Below the pieces are notes generated by a model. The model was not told the DNA's origin, ran no database searches, and saw only the letters and a list, made by a program, of their open reading frames with translations. This document shows positions 9,530 to 18,984 of a stretch of DNA of 64,000 nt, in pieces (positions within the stretch are counted from its first letter, which is position 1; every line of letters starts with the position of its first letter). Source of the stretch: Peribacillus sp. ACCC06369 (GTDB taxonomy: Bacteria > Bacillota > Bacilli > Bacillales > DSM-1321). Both the position numbers and the translations under genes were made by a program. The stretch is taken from positions 2,790,001-2,854,000 of the forward strand of contig NZ_JAUCEN010000002.1 of assembly GCF_030348945.1 (NCBI RefSeq), written 5' to 3'.

Positions 9530-11469
9530 TATTCGTTCACTCTCCCCCGTCTTTTTTTTGTTTGCTTCATATAAATTGAAATGCCTAATGGAGGTACAGT
9601 TATTTCCATGCTGAATGGTTGATTATGGTATGGTTCTTTTTTGACATTAATGGGTTCTTCATTGATCTGGCCAGATCCTCCAAAAGCTGTCGAATCACTG
9701 TTGAAGACCTCTATATATTTCCCATGGGATGGTACACCTATTTGATAATGAGCATGGGTCTGCGCAGAAAAATTACATACAACAATGCAATAATCGCCTT
9801 TACGTTTCCCTTTTCTCATAAAGGTAATGATACTCTGGGTACTATTGTTTGGATCTATCCATTCAAATCCCTCCTGGACATGATCTAGTCTCCATAGAGA
9901 GGAAGTTTCCCTGTAAAATTCCTGAAGGGTACGGAAGTAATATGCCAGCTTTTCGTGAGATTCATATTCCAAAAGCAGCCAATCCAATTGTTCTTCATCT
10001 TTCCATTCTATGAATTGGCCAAATTCACTGCCCATAAATAGAAGCTTCTTACCAGGATGCGCCATGAAATATCCAAGGAGTAAACGCAAATTTGCGAATT
10101 TCTGCCAATAGTCACCTGGCATCTTGTTCAATAAAGACTTCTTGCCATGAACTACTTCATCATGTGAAAAGGGCAAGACGAAATTTTCTGAAAAAGCATA
10201 GAAAAATGAAAATGTTAAGAGGCTATGGTGATTTGGCCTTTCTCCCGTTTCAAGTTTCATATAACGAAGGATATCATTCGTCCATCCCATATTCCATTTG
10301 TAGTTAAAACCCAGGCCGCCTATATCGGTAGGAGAAGTTATAAGTGGCCGGTCTGTTGCTTCTTCAGCCATCATTAATGCATTGGGATATTTCTTGAAAA
10401 CCACTTCATTAAGTTTTTGCAAAAATTGTATGGCTTCTAGATTCTCCTCGCCGCCAAACTGGTTTTTTAGCTTGACCGGCAAGGGATTATCATGATTTAA
10501 ATAAACCATTGACGATACCGCATCGACACGGACTCCATCAATATGGTAAACATCCATCCAAAACATTACATTTGATATGAGGAAACTGATTACTTCCGGT
10601 TTGGTAAAATCAAAATTGTACGTACCCCATAACGGTCGCTCTGCCCTAGCATGATCAATTGGTTCATAGAGAGGCGTACCGTCAAAACGGGAAAGCCCAT
10701 GAGCGTCTTTACAAAAATGGGCGGGAACCCAGTCAAGGATTACCCCAATGCCCTTTTGGTGACAAAGGTTAATTAAATACTTAAAATCTTCCGGTGATCC
10801 GTAACGACTAGTTACTGAATAATATCCCGTGACCTGGTATCCCCATGATTTATCATATGGGTGTTCCATTATGGCCATGATTTCAATATGTGTAAAACTA
10901 TTATCAATCACATAATCAACTAATCTATCAGCCAATTCACGGTAAGAATAAAATTTGCCATTTTCTGTCTGTTTCCATGTTCCGGGGTGCACTTCATAAA
11001 TGGACATGGGTTTATGATAAATATTTTCCTTTTTCCTATCGGCTATCCACTTCGAATCTTGCCATTCAAAATTATCAAGCCTTTTAATGACCGAGGCTGT
11101 TTTTGGTCTGACTTCCGAATAGAAGGCATATGGATCGGCTTTTAGGATACGTTTATTTCCAGGTGTATGTATTTCGTATTTATATATTTCCCCTTCTTGT
11201 AGCCCTGGTACGAACAACACCCAGATACCTGAACGCTCGATCCGCTTCATCACATGATCATTACCGTCCCAATTATTAAAATTACCGACTACTGAAACTT
11301 GCTTGGCATGGGGGGCCCAAACGGCGAAACGTACTCCTTCATTACCTAATGATGTTACAATGTGTGCCCCAAGCATTTTATAACTTTCATAAAGGGTGCC
11401 TTCATGAAACAAATATAAATCGAAATCGCTTGGATAATTCTCTTGTAGCTGGTCCATAATTGTACTCAA
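9529..11469 (-). CDS. glgB: 1,4-alpha-glucan branching enzyme
   Basis: 646 residues, GH13 family. Domains in order: N-terminal CBM48-like beta domain (about 35-125, [17 protein letters not shown]), catalytic barrel (about 150-530) with nucleophile D316 in [11 protein letters not shown], acid/base E369/E370 in [10 protein letters not shown] and SHDEVVHGK, then a C-terminal beta domain. It introduces alpha-1,6 branches. The start is TTG at 11469 behind GGAGGGG. First gene of the glgBCDA unit. Confidence 0.95.
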   Translation of the reverse strand: MSTIMDQLQENYPSDFDLYLFHEGTLYESYKMLGAHIVTSLGNEGVRFAVWAPHAKQVSVVGNFNNWDGNDHVMKRIERSGIWVLFVPGLQEGEIYKYEIHTPGNKRILKADPYAFYSEVRPKTASVIKRLDNFEWQDSKWIADRKKENIYHKPMSIYEVHPGTWKQTENGKFYSYRELADRLVDYVIDNSFTHIEIMAIMEHPYDKSWGYQVTGYYSVTSRYGSPEDFKYLINLCHQKGIGVILDWVPAHFCKDAHGLSRFDGTPLYEPIDHARAERPLWGTYNFDFTKPEVISFLISNVMFWMDVYHIDGVRVDAVSSMVYLNHDNPLPVKLKNQFGGEENLEAIQFLQKLNEVVFKKYPNALMMAEEATDRPLITSPTDIGGLGFNYKWNMGWTNDILRYMKLETGERPNHHSLLTFSFFYAFSENFVLPFSHDEVVHGKKSLLNKMPGDYWQKFANLRLLLGYFMAHPGKKLLFMGSEFGQFIEWKDEEQLDWLLLEYESHEKLAYYFRTLQEFYRETSSLWRLDHVQEGFEWIDPNNSTQSIITFMRKGKRKGDYCIVVCNFSAQTHAHYQIGVPSHGKYIEVFNSDSTAFGGSGQINEEPINVKKEPYHNQPFSMEITVPPLGISIYMKQTKKRRGRVNE

Positions 11470-11649
11470 TAAAACCCCTCCATCAGTATTAACTCGATAG
11501 TATTTTACCTATCCTTCCCCAGTTATTATATATATTCGGTGAAAATGACATTAATCCTTCAAATGGAGGTGAAGTTATTGTAATAAATGCCCGTTTTTTT
11601 GCAAATTAAAACATTATTTTGAAAAAAATAACCATTTAATGTAAAAATA

Positions 11650-11662
11650 TTATTATACCACT
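11650..11662 (-). promoter_or_regulatory. Candidate promoter of the glgBCDA operon
   Basis: On the minus strand TGGTATAAT forms an extended -10 (TATAAT at 11652-11657) about 180 bp before the glgB start. No good -35 is seen, as allowed for TGn promoters. It lies between the GH15 gene and glgB, so glgBCDA may be transcribed independently of the GH15 gene. Confidence 0.4.
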
Positions 11663-11715
11663 AAAAACCCCCTCCATTTTATGGAAAGAGCTTTATGGTT
11701 TCTTGTATGAATGCT

Positions 11716-12729
11716 TCATGTTGCTTGTTCAGTTCGAACCATGTCAGTTTTCGTTAAGAATAAATAGGATAAAGAGACGGACCATGCCAGTGGAGTATTC
11801 CTATTTGGAATATCACTGCCTCCTATATATAGCTCAGGTACTTCCCAATTTTCCGGAATGATCATTTTCGTTTTATTTATATATTCCATTACTTTGTTCA
11901 TCATGCCAAGTTCAAGATAGCATAGGCCCAACCACGGAAGCCCGAAACACCATTCCGCTTCTTGACCGTCATTATAATAAAGGTCCCTTTCATATCGTAT
12001 ACAGCCTTTTGTTCGTTCAAGGCGCTCTGTGACATTTTTCAATATTTTAAGGGCTATTTCACGATCTACCAGTCGATAAGGATAAATTAAGGATAAAAGG
12101 GCTAAATCCGTCTCTTTTGTATAACTTTCCCTTGGAAGCAGGAAACGGAGGGTTTCTTCTCCCTTTTTAATCAGTTCCTCCTTAACGTTGACCAGCATCT
12201 TGACTGAATTCAAACCAGCAATACATGCACCGATGCTTGAAGCGTGAATTTCGATATTTTCTTCCCACATCCCGTTATCTTCCGACTGCCAATATTGCAG
12301 GCATTCCAAGTAATTGACCAACTTTTGAACGATTTGTAAATCACGTTGGTTTCTTATAACCTTTTTCCCATGCCTGAATCCTTCACCGACACCCCATAAG
12401 AAGGAACCGATTGCATCATTTTGGGCATGCCCCCACTCATCGGGAAGTTCCTTAAGCTCAGTGGAATACCTTGCATGGATATGTTCAAAAAGAAACTGTG
12501 GTTTCTGTTCTGTATGAATATCTATCTTCCACTCATAGGATTGAAGTAAGTCGAATAAAGCATGATATGCTTTCTCGTAACGATTGGATGGATCATTTAT
12601 AAAAGGCAATACTGTATAAACGACATCCCTTATCCAGACATAATTATAATCATCGGAAACGCTTGCAGTATATGCGCCATTTGGAAGCCGCATGCGATCA
12701 AGAACCTCTAGGGCACCATTTACATTCAT
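11716..12729 (-). CDS. Glycoside hydrolase family 15 (glucoamylase-like) protein
   Basis: 337 residues with an (alpha/alpha)6-barrel pattern. Typical GH15 blocks are present: NYVWIRDVVYT near residue 29, DNGMWEENIEIHASS with the likely catalytic glutamate at about 155, and GGSDIPNRNTPLAWSVSL near the C-terminus. Such proteins release glucose from alpha-glucans or act on related linkages. The ATG at 12729 has GGAGGTG 7 nt upstream (a TTG at 12732 is closer to it and less likely). No signal peptide, so an intracellular role on glycogen is likely, fitting its place before glgB. Confidence 0.8.
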   Translation of the reverse strand: MNVNGALEVLDRMRLPNGAYTASVSDDYNYVWIRDVVYTVLPFINDPSNRYEKAYHALFDLLQSYEWKIDIHTEQKPQFLFEHIHARYSTELKELPDEWGHAQNDAIGSFLWGVGEGFRHGKKVIRNQRDLQIVQKLVNYLECLQYWQSEDNGMWEENIEIHASSIGACIAGLNSVKMLVNVKEELIKKGEETLRFLLPRESYTKETDLALLSLIYPYRLVDREIALKILKNVTERLERTKGCIRYERDLYYNDGQEAEWCFGLPWLGLCYLELGMMNKVMEYINKTKMIIPENWEVPELYIGGSDIPNRNTPLAWSVSLSYLFLTKTDMVRTEQAT

Positions 12730-12812
12730 CAATGAACACCTCCATAGTTATTTGCTTATTCCCATTGTTGACAGACTCCCATTTTCTAAACCTTGGTTCA
12801 TACATTTTCTAT

Positions 12813-12826
12813 TAGAAGCGCTTTCA
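12813..12826. promoter_or_regulatory. Candidate CcpA binding site (cre)
   Basis: On the minus strand the 14-mer TGAAAGCGCTTCTA matches the cre consensus TGWAANCGNTNWCA at all but two 3' positions. It lies about 85 bp before the GH15 start, a place where CcpA could repress or block transcription of a glucan-degrading gene. Prediction from consensus only. Confidence 0.4.
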
Positions 12827-12981
12827 TTCCAGTTAACCAAAACGACATTTCAGAAGTTCATTCACCCTAGTTTATGTAATTACTGCCGGTTTTGATAATC
12901 AAGCTTTCAATGTTCATTAAAAAGCGTTATTTGCCTAACGGAAATGAACGAATTCAATAAGTTGCTGGTTATTCTTGTGAA

Positions 12982-13015
12982 ATAAAAAACCAGTAATGGC
13001 AATCCATTACTGGTT
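12982..13015 (-). terminator. Terminator after azlD
   Basis: A perfect 12-bp stem (AACCAGTAATGG / CCATTACTGGTT) followed on the minus strand by TTTTTTATTT, 30 bp after the azlD stop. Confidence 0.85.
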
Positions 13016-13048
13016 ATATCGGCCTATCACATAAAAGTTTAGGATTCA

Positions 13049-13375
13049 TTAAAAGAAAAATCGTAATATCATCAAGGAAAGCACTCCAATCATTACCGTT
13101 CCCAATAGACTCCTCGTAAAAATGGCAACCAGGAAAGCTGGGAAAGCTGCGGCCAAATTCAATGCATTATCCCTAATTGAAAAGACCTGTTCCGATAATA
13201 GAAGTTCTTGAGCCAATAACGCCGCCATTACGGCCACTGGCACATGCTTTAACCAGTCGATGCCCCACTCAGGAATCTGCATTTTACTAAGCAGCATCAA
13301 GGGTACGACTCTAGGTATGAAAGTTACAATCGAAGTCCCTAAGATTACTATAAGGATATATCCGCTTATTTCCAT
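13049..13375 (-). CDS. azlD: Branched-chain amino acid export subunit AzlD
   Basis: 108 residues, almost wholly hydrophobic with three to four membrane segments and the conserved FIPRVVPLMLLSK motif of the AzlD family. It forms an exporter with AzlC. Its start overlaps the azlC stop by 10 bp, indicating translational coupling. Confidence 0.9.
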   Translation of the reverse strand: MEISGYILIVILGTSIVTFIPRVVPLMLLSKMQIPEWGIDWLKHVPVAVMAALLAQELLLSEQVFSIRDNALNLAAAFPAFLVAIFTRSLLGTVMIGVLSLMILRFFF

Positions 13376-14106
13376 CTGCCAATCACCATCCCTATCGTTG
13401 AAGCTACAATCGTTGCAACTATTACTCCAGTACTGCCAGGAAATAAGAAACTTACTGCAACAACGATTAATATGCTGCTAAAAGCGACTGCAAGATCTAT
13501 AAAAAAGTCCTTTTTACTTACTATTTGCAAAACTAAAAGGCCGATGAACATCGCTGGCAGAGCGAAGTCCATCCCATATTTTTCGGGATTTGGAATCCAT
13601 TGTCCAAAGAAACCGCCGGCCATATTTGCAATGAACCAATTTAAATAGGCTGCAAGATTCAGACCAAGCATCCATTTAAAATCGAGTTGTTTCTTTTTCT
13701 GTGCTGTTGTGACGGCCACTCCAAACGTTTCATCAGTTAACAAGGCCCCGGTTATCAGGTTTTGTTTAAAACTTTGATGTCTGAAATATGGAGTCAATGC
13801 CGCACTAAGTAATAAATGGCGACTGTTAACAAAAAAAATCGTAAAAATAATGGCCGATACTGGATGACTTGCAGCTATCATCCCTGCCGCTATGAATTGT
13901 CCAGACCCAGCATAGAGTAAAAGCGACATTAGTGCCACTTCCATCATACTTAATCCTGACGTTTTTTCGACGACCCCTGCAGCAAAACCGATACTTAGGT
14001 ACCCTAATAATGTAGGAATACAATCCTTTACTCCTTGCCAAAAGCCTTCCCCATCAATGACTTCGGAAGTGCCATCGCTTTTCCATTCAGCATGATCCTG
14101 ACTCAT
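13366..14106 (-). CDS. azlC: Branched-chain amino acid exporter AzlC
   Basis: 246 residues with multiple membrane helices and typical AzlC motifs: GYLSIGFAAGVVEKTSGLS, GSGQFIAAGM and FFVNSRHLLLSAAL. Longer reading is open upstream, but AAGGGTGG lies 7 nt before the ATG at 14106 and B. subtilis AzlC has a similar N-terminus, so that start is used. Together with AzlD it exports branched-chain amino acids and analogues. Confidence 0.9.
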   Translation of the reverse strand: MSQDHAEWKSDGTSEVIDGEGFWQGVKDCIPTLLGYLSIGFAAGVVEKTSGLSMMEVALMSLLLYAGSGQFIAAGMIAASHPVSAIIFTIFFVNSRHLLLSAALTPYFRHQSFKQNLITGALLTDETFGVAVTTAQKKKQLDFKWMLGLNLAAYLNWFIANMAGGFFGQWIPNPEKYGMDFALPAMFIGLLVLQIVSKKDFFIDLAVAFSSILIVVAVSFLFPGSTGVIVATIVASTIGMVIGRWK

Positions 14107-14137
14107 ATGAATTCCACCCTTGTTTAAATAAGTTCCT

Positions 14138-14656
14138 TCAATTAGATTCCAGCTTACCGAGCAGAATTGGTAACTCACTATATATTTCAATGATCTCTTC
14201 TATCCGCATTCTCACTAAACCGCTGGAAGAAGGGGCAACGAATTCCATGGTCCGATTCGATGAAGGATCTTCCTGAAGACCCCAAGAGACCTTTCGAATT
14301 TGACGATATTCCTGATAGACACCCTTGCCTACAAAACAGACAAGTTTAGGTTTATACTTTTCAATTTTCCTTTTTAATTGCTTCCTTCCCCTTATGTACT
14401 CGTCTTTTGTGATTTCGTCAGCACCTTTTGTAGGCCTGGAAACGATATTGGTAAAACCATAACCTAAATCCAGTAATGACGAGTCTTCAGTTGGGTGATA
14501 TTTCCTTGGTGTCAGCCCGGACTCGTATAGGATTTTCCAAAAACGATTGTTTGGATTCGCATAATGATGGCCAGTCTCTCCTGACCGAATGCTTGGATTG
14601 AAACCGACGAACAATATATCCAGATTTTCCTTTAAATGATCAGAGATGCCTTCCAT
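14138..14656 (-). CDS. Mismatch-specific (G:T/U) DNA glycosylase, MUG/TDG family
   Basis: 172 residues with the family motif VGFNPSIRSGETGHHYANPNNRFW near the N-terminus; the GxNPS loop with Asn is characteristic of MUG/TDG enzymes. It excises uracil or thymine from mismatches with guanine. The ATG at 14656 is preceded by AAAAGGAG, which rules out the longer reading from 14698. The next gene, azlC, begins 31 bp downstream. Confidence 0.88.
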   Translation of the reverse strand: MEGISDHLKENLDILFVGFNPSIRSGETGHHYANPNNRFWKILYESGLTPRKYHPTEDSSLLDLGYGFTNIVSRPTKGADEITKDEYIRGRKQLKRKIEKYKPKLVCFVGKGVYQEYRQIRKVSWGLQEDPSSNRTMEFVAPSSSGLVRMRIEEIIEIYSELPILLGKLESN

Positions 14657-14894
14657 GTTAAAACTCCTTTTCAAATCTCTTATATAATTATTGAGCAAAA
14701 AACAAAAAATATTTAACTACCTTTTCCGCCATTTTCCCAAACTTATGTCCAAAAACTTAAAAACGCTTTAATTAGAATGAAGGATGATAGTTCCATAATA
14801 TAGCGATAACCTGGCAAATGGAAGATTGAAGACCTATTGCTCCGCTTGAATTTAGTATTCATTTTTTCCATAGAATGATAAATGCTTTAAAACA

Positions 14895-14938
14895 AGAAAA
14901 AACTACACTCATTTCTCTTTCTCGAATGAGTGTAGTTC
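14895..14938 (-). terminator. Strong terminator-like hairpin
   Basis: An 11-bp perfect stem (CTACACTCATT / AATGAGTGTAG) followed on the minus strand by TTTTTTCTTGTTTT. No intact gene ends here; it overlaps the end of the startless reading at 14909-15100. Confidence 0.75.
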
Positions 14939-15100
14939 AGGAATGAAATGACCATTAACCCAGCTTCCTTCATTCATTTCCCGAATAATGGAATGACTGA
15001 TAAATCTAAAATACCCTAGCTTAGCAAACCAGTCGGGAAAGGACTGGATAAGTGGTATATACCCGAGTTCAAAAGAAACAGCCACCTTATAGATGACTGC
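14909..15100 (-). pseudogene. Possible gene remnant, 63 codons without a start
   Basis: An open minus-strand reading ends at a TGA inside the hairpin at 14895-14938 and is preceded by a TAA at 15101-15103. The translation (AVIYKVAVSFELGYIPLIQS and on to the C-terminus) has a protein-like composition with several aromatic residues, but there is no start codon or ribosome site. I do not recognise the family. It could be the 3' end of a deleted gene whose terminator survives. Confidence 0.35.
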
Positions 15101-15441
15101 TTATACATATACCTTATTGTGCGCAAGCCACTCGATCATAATTTTTTGATTAAGCGGGGTATTGATATCCAGATTACTTCAAAACTCTCAATATGAATGA
15201 AGATAAGGATGGCCTTCTTTAAGATAGGGGGGTTTTGATCCTTTGTCAGGAGAATAAAACTATATAGTTATTGGAGGCACAAGTCTCTCGATTTTAAAAA
15301 GGGTATACTTAATGGATAAGGTAATTAACAAAGCTATGGATCCAGAAATTAAATGAGTCTATTAAATAGAATCAGGAACCATTAAAATTAAACGCAACCT
15401 GTGTTAACTTTAAGGCGAATCGCATCAATCAAATGACTTTT

Positions 15442-15472
15442 CTCGTAGGTATTTATGTACCTACGAGTTTTC
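15442..15472 (+). terminator. Terminator-like hairpin with no assigned gene
   Basis: A perfect 10-bp stem (CTCGTAGGTA / TACCTACGAG) followed by TTTTCATGTT on the plus strand. No plus-strand gene lies upstream within the region; it may end a short RNA or a lost gene, or act as a barrier to the leftward TauE transcript. Confidence 0.55.
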
Positions 15473-15524
15473 ATGTTAGGTATCAGACTATCTTTTTATT
15501 AAATCCGCTTCTTTCTAAACGGAT

Positions 15525-16424
15525 TTAGGAAACATTCTGACGTTGTTCGATATGATCATGTTTTCTTGCTGTGGACATCTTATTGATGGTAAGAAGAATT
15601 CCTGAAAGCCAAATTACTACGATAGCTGTATAGATATATATATGGGCTTCAATCGGAATCCATGTAGCTAATAGGGTTCGTACATTGATTAGGATAATAA
15701 AACCCCCTACTAAAACACCCATTAATTGAGCAGGAAGCATCCTGACGAGCCAAGCTGCAATTGGTGCGGCAACCACTCCACCAATTATCAACGCCACCAC
15801 CCAAAGCCAATTGACAGCTTCCCATCCAAGCGAGAGGATAAAACCAAGACTTCCGAAGAAAGCAATGGCAAATTCACTCGTATCTACAGTCCCTACGGCT
15901 TTCCTAGCAGTCATTCCTTTTTTTGACAATAAAACAGGCGTTGCAATCGGGCCCCAACCGCCTCCACCTGTTGCATCACAAAAGCCTGCAAAAAGGCCTA
16001 ACGGAATGGATTGTTTTGCGGTTAATGGCTTAACGGTTTCATTTTCTTTTGACGGTTTGAAAATAAATAAAAAGCGGAATAAAACGTAAACACCAAGGCC
16101 AAATAAAAATATGGCAATGTATGGTTTAGCTAATTCGGCAGGCAGGTTGCTCAGGAAACATGCCCCTACAAATGCTCCAACCGAACCTGGGATGATCAAG
16201 CGATAGACCATATTTTTATCTACGTTCCCAAACTTTATATGTGAAGCTCCGGACACCGCAGTGGTCACTACTTCCGATAAATGAACGGATGCTGATGCTA
16301 CTGCAGGGGCAATCCCGAATGTCAATAATAAGGAAGTTGAACTCACCCCATACCCCATGCCAAGCGAACCATCGATTAATTGGGCTAAAAACCCGATAAA
16401 GGCTAAAACGATTAACTTTTTCAT
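15525..16424 (-). CDS. Sulfite exporter TauE/SafE family membrane protein
   Basis: 299 residues with about eight membrane helices and duplicated TauE/SafE half-domains: GFLAQLIDGSLGMGYGVSS near the N-terminus and GLFAGFCDATGGGGWGPIATP in the middle, both hallmark glycine-rich motifs. Start ATG at 16424 behind AAAGGGGAAGG. It is last in the sulfur gene cluster, separated from sirC by a hairpin, so export or uptake of a sulfur anion such as sulfite or sulfate is a fair inference. No dedicated sulfate permease (cysP) is present in this cluster. Confidence 0.85.
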   Translation of the reverse strand: MKKLIVLAFIGFLAQLIDGSLGMGYGVSSTSLLLTFGIAPAVASASVHLSEVVTTAVSGASHIKFGNVDKNMVYRLIIPGSVGAFVGACFLSNLPAELAKPYIAIFLFGLGVYVLFRFLFIFKPSKENETVKPLTAKQSIPLGLFAGFCDATGGGGWGPIATPVLLSKKGMTARKAVGTVDTSEFAIAFFGSLGFILSLGWEAVNWLWVVALIIGGVVAAPIAAWLVRMLPAQLMGVLVGGFIILINVRTLLATWIPIEAHIYIYTAIVVIWLSGILLTINKMSTARKHDHIEQRQNVS

Positions 16425-16525
16425 GACCTTCCCCTTTCACTAAAATAGAACCTTGATAACATCAATCCGACGGTACAGTTCACCTGTATAAATAGATCAT
16501 TCAGGTTTCCATTAAGACACAAAGA

Positions 16526-16563
16526 GGCACCTAACCAATGGAATGACATGTTGGTTAGGTGCC
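16526..16563. terminator. Hairpin between sirC and the TauE gene
   Basis: A perfect 13-bp stem (GGCACCTAACCAA / TTGGTTAGGTGCC) lies 15 bp after the sirC stop. The minus-strand tail (TCTTTGTG) is only partly T-rich, so it may be a partial terminator that lowers expression of the exporter. Confidence 0.65.
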
Positions 16564-16577
16564 TTCAGTTTTTCTGA

Positions 16578-17210
16578 TCAGCCCAATGATATATTTTCTT
16601 CAGCTTCTACTGGCAAAAGCCTAGCTAAAAAACGAAATCTTTCTTTCAGGGAATATTTATAAATATCCTCTATTGAATCTTTCAATAACTTAGCTTTTTC
16701 CTCTTTTGAGAATGAACCATTTTTAATAATCATCCTTGCTTCGAAAAGGAATTCAAGATATTCTTCATATGATTCATCATATACTTCCCTTAAGTCATTG
16801 CGAATTTTTTTTGCGAGCGTTGGACTTGCTCCATTGGTGGAAACACTTATGGATAGCATGCCTCTATTCAATGTGGCTGGTATATGAAAATTACCTAGCT
16901 CATGATTACTAATTACGTTTACCAACTGACTTTGGGATGCATTCTCATACACTCGTTCATTAACTTCAGTGGAATTGGTTGCAACAATGATTAAAAACGC
17001 ATCTTTATAATCAGTTTCTTCCACTTCTTTAAGTAAAACTTTAATCTTACCTTCCTTCTCCAACAGTTGAAAACCCGTGCATATCTCGGGGCTTACGACG
17101 GTCACTTCAGCACCAGCTTTCAATAAAGGGCCCGCTTTAAAGTAACCTATTTTACCACCGCCGATGATGACACACTTTCTGTTCTCGATATTAAGCGTAA
17201 TTGGATACAT
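16578..17210 (-). CDS. sirC: Precorrin-2 dehydrogenase, siroheme synthase N-terminal type
   Basis: 210 residues. An N-terminal Rossmann domain has the NAD motif CVIIGGGKIGYFKAGPLL, followed by the dimerisation region (SISVSTNGASPTLAKKIRNDL) of the CysG N-terminal/YlnF family. It oxidises precorrin-2 to sirohydrochlorin. The ATG at 17210 has GGGAGGGAGC upstream and lies 20 bp inside the end of sirB, so the two are coupled. It supplies siroheme for the sulfite reductase in the same operon. Confidence 0.9.
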   Translation of the reverse strand: MYPITLNIENRKCVIIGGGKIGYFKAGPLLKAGAEVTVVSPEICTGFQLLEKEGKIKVLLKEVEETDYKDAFLIIVATNSTEVNERVYENASQSQLVNVISNHELGNFHIPATLNRGMLSISVSTNGASPTLAKKIRNDLREVYDESYEEYLEFLFEARMIIKNGSFSKEEKAKLLKDSIEDIYKYSLKERFRFLARLLPVEAEENISLG

Positions 17211-17952
17211 AAGCTCCCTCCCCACTCACTTCATGAATTCGTTCCGATATTGCTTGTTCAATCTTTGGATGATAACCTAGATACCGGCAAAGTATGAATT
17301 TCTGCCTTCCAGTTTTTTGAATCTTTTTTAAACTATTTTCGATGGACTGCATTAAGAGACCGGTAAACAATAGGTAAGGAATGATAAATACTTGGTTTGA
17401 TGGATATTCCTCTGCATATTCCAATGCTTCTCCAAAGCTCGGTGTGGCAGCTGTCAAATAGCACTCTTGCACACGGATTTTTGGAAACCTGTTCCTTAGC
17501 AAATCGGCCAATCGAGCTAAATCCCTTTTAACGTCGGGATCACTACTGCCCCTCCCAACCAATAAAACCAATGAATCCTCTGTAACCCTTACACTTGTTT
17601 CCTCCAACCGTTCCACTAAAATGTCAACCATTTTATCACTGACACCAATCGGCCTACCGTATTTCACGTCTACGGCAGGGTACCGTTTTTTCATTTTGTT
17701 CAATATGACTGGAATATCATGTTTTGCATGTACGGCTGTTAGCAATAGAACAGGAATGGCGATTATTCTCGTCGCACCTTTTTGTACACAGCGTTCGTAG
17801 GCGTCTTCTATCGTAGGAGTTTCCAACTCTAAGAAGCAATACTCCTGAATGGTATTGGGTTGTGCCGCCATACAAACTTTAATAAAATCAATGGCTTGGG
17901 CTGAGGCTTCTTTAACGCGGCTACCATGGCATATGTATAAAATGGCTTCCAT
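17191..17952 (-). CDS. sirB: Sirohydrochlorin ferrochelatase
   Basis: 253 residues with two CbiX-type half-domains: ILYICHGSRVKEA with H9 at the N-terminus, AVHAKHDIPVIL, and LVLLVGRGSSDPD in the second half. It inserts Fe2+ into sirohydrochlorin to make siroheme. The start immediately follows the SUMT stop (no gap), and the end overlaps sirC. Same order as B. subtilis ylnD-ylnE-ylnF. Confidence 0.9.
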   Translation of the reverse strand: MEAILYICHGSRVKEASAQAIDFIKVCMAAQPNTIQEYCFLELETPTIEDAYERCVQKGATRIIAIPVLLLTAVHAKHDIPVILNKMKKRYPAVDVKYGRPIGVSDKMVDILVERLEETSVRVTEDSLVLLVGRGSSDPDVKRDLARLADLLRNRFPKIRVQECYLTAATPSFGEALEYAEEYPSNQVFIIPYLLFTGLLMQSIENSLKKIQKTGRQKFILCRYLGYHPKIEQAISERIHEVSGEGAYVSNYA

Positions 17953-18729
17953 TTAAAAGGCCTCATTTGCCAACAAATTTTCGGTTTGTTTTGCTTCAAA
18001 CCATTTAATTTTCTCTCGCAAATTAACGACATCGCCCACGACTATCATGCAAGGGTTCGAAATCTGTTCGTTATTGGCGGTTTCCACTATATTAGCCAAT
18101 GTACTGACAGCTGTCCTTTGCGTTTTTAATGTCCCCCAATGAATGAGGGCTACCGGAGTCTCGGGACTTTTTCCATGCTCCATAAGTTTCCCTTGAATAT
18201 ATGGCAAGTTTTTAACACCCATGTAAATAGCTAATGTATCGATGCCTTTTGCAAGTGATTCCCACTTGATATTATCTTCTTCATCCTTTTTCCGATGCCC
18301 GGTAACAATCGCAAAAGATGAAGCGTGATCCCTATGTGTAACTGGAATTCCTGCATAAGCTGTAGCGGCAATACCAGCCGTAATTCCTGGTACAATTTCA
18401 AAGCTCACGCCACTTTTGGCAAGGGCTTCCGCTTCCTCCCCACCTCTTCCAAAGACGAATGGATCGCCGCCTTTCAAACGGGTGACGACTTTTCCCTTTT
18501 TTGCATATTTGACAAGGAATTTATTGATGGTTTCCTGCTGCAACAAATGATAATCCGGAAGTTTACCGCAATTAATCAACTCTACACCGTCTTTTGCATG
18601 ATTCAATAGTTCTTTATTGACAAGTCGATCATATAAAATGACATCAGCTTCTTGAATGCATTTTAATCCTTTTAATGTAATTAAATCTGGATCTCCGGGA
18701 CCGGCTCCTACTAGATATACTTTCCCCAT
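17953..18729 (-). CDS. Uroporphyrinogen-III C-methyltransferase (SUMT)
   Basis: 258 residues starting MGKVYLVGAGPGDPDL, the classic SAM-binding start of SUMT/CobA enzymes, with LKGGDPFVFGRGGEEAEAL and GIPVTHRDHASSFAIVTGH further on. It converts uroporphyrinogen III to precorrin-2. The reading is open to 18828, but GGAAGGCAGG 9 nt before the ATG at 18729, the usual 257-residue length and the absence of overlap with the preceding gene support this start. B. subtilis YlnD is the counterpart. Confidence 0.92.
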   Translation of the reverse strand: MGKVYLVGAGPGDPDLITLKGLKCIQEADVILYDRLVNKELLNHAKDGVELINCGKLPDYHLLQQETINKFLVKYAKKGKVVTRLKGGDPFVFGRGGEEAEALAKSGVSFEIVPGITAGIAATAYAGIPVTHRDHASSFAIVTGHRKKDEEDNIKWESLAKGIDTLAIYMGVKNLPYIQGKLMEHGKSPETPVALIHWGTLKTQRTAVSTLANIVETANNEQISNPCMIVVGDVVNLREKIKWFEAKQTENLLANEAF

Positions 18730-18748
18730 TTTTGCAACCTGCCTTCCC

Positions 18749-18964
18749 TTAGAGAATTGTTTCGAATTTCGATAAAACGAAACCTGCTCCATTTTTAATT
18801 TTCCTTTTTTCGTATAATGAGATGTCATCCACTTCAGGCATTTTCAAATAATGCTTTTCCAGCTCGATATCAACAAGCTCGAATGCTTTTTCATCTGAAT
18901 CGGCAACAATGATGACATGGATCGGTTCTTCCTTGATAGTGACTTCAAAACGGTATAGATTCAT
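18749..18964 (-). CDS. DUF3906 family small protein
   Basis: 71 residues, beta-rich at the N-terminus (MNLYRFEVTIKEEPIHVIIV) with the pattern of the DUF3906 family found in Bacillus sulfur gene clusters. It lies between sir and SUMT with gaps of about 20 bp on each side, so it is part of the operon. Role unknown; its consistent place suggests a link to siroheme or sulfite reductase. Confidence 0.75.
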   Translation of the reverse strand: MNLYRFEVTIKEEPIHVIIVADSDEKAFELVDIELEKHYLKMPEVDDISLYEKRKIKNGAGFVLSKFETIL

Positions 18965-18984
18965 GGATTGCTTACCTTCCCCTA

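Larger units (their letters stand above)
14657..15524. other. 868-bp region without an intact gene
   Basis: It holds two strong hairpins (14895-14938 and 15442-15472), an open but startless reading of 63 codons on the minus strand (14909-15100) and little else. The gene-poor, hairpin-bounded content suggests decayed coding sequence. Confidence 0.5.

Noticed and set aside
15313..15357. 14-codon reading with AAAAGGG upstream
   Set aside because: Too short to support and not recognised; the ribosome site spacing is poor.
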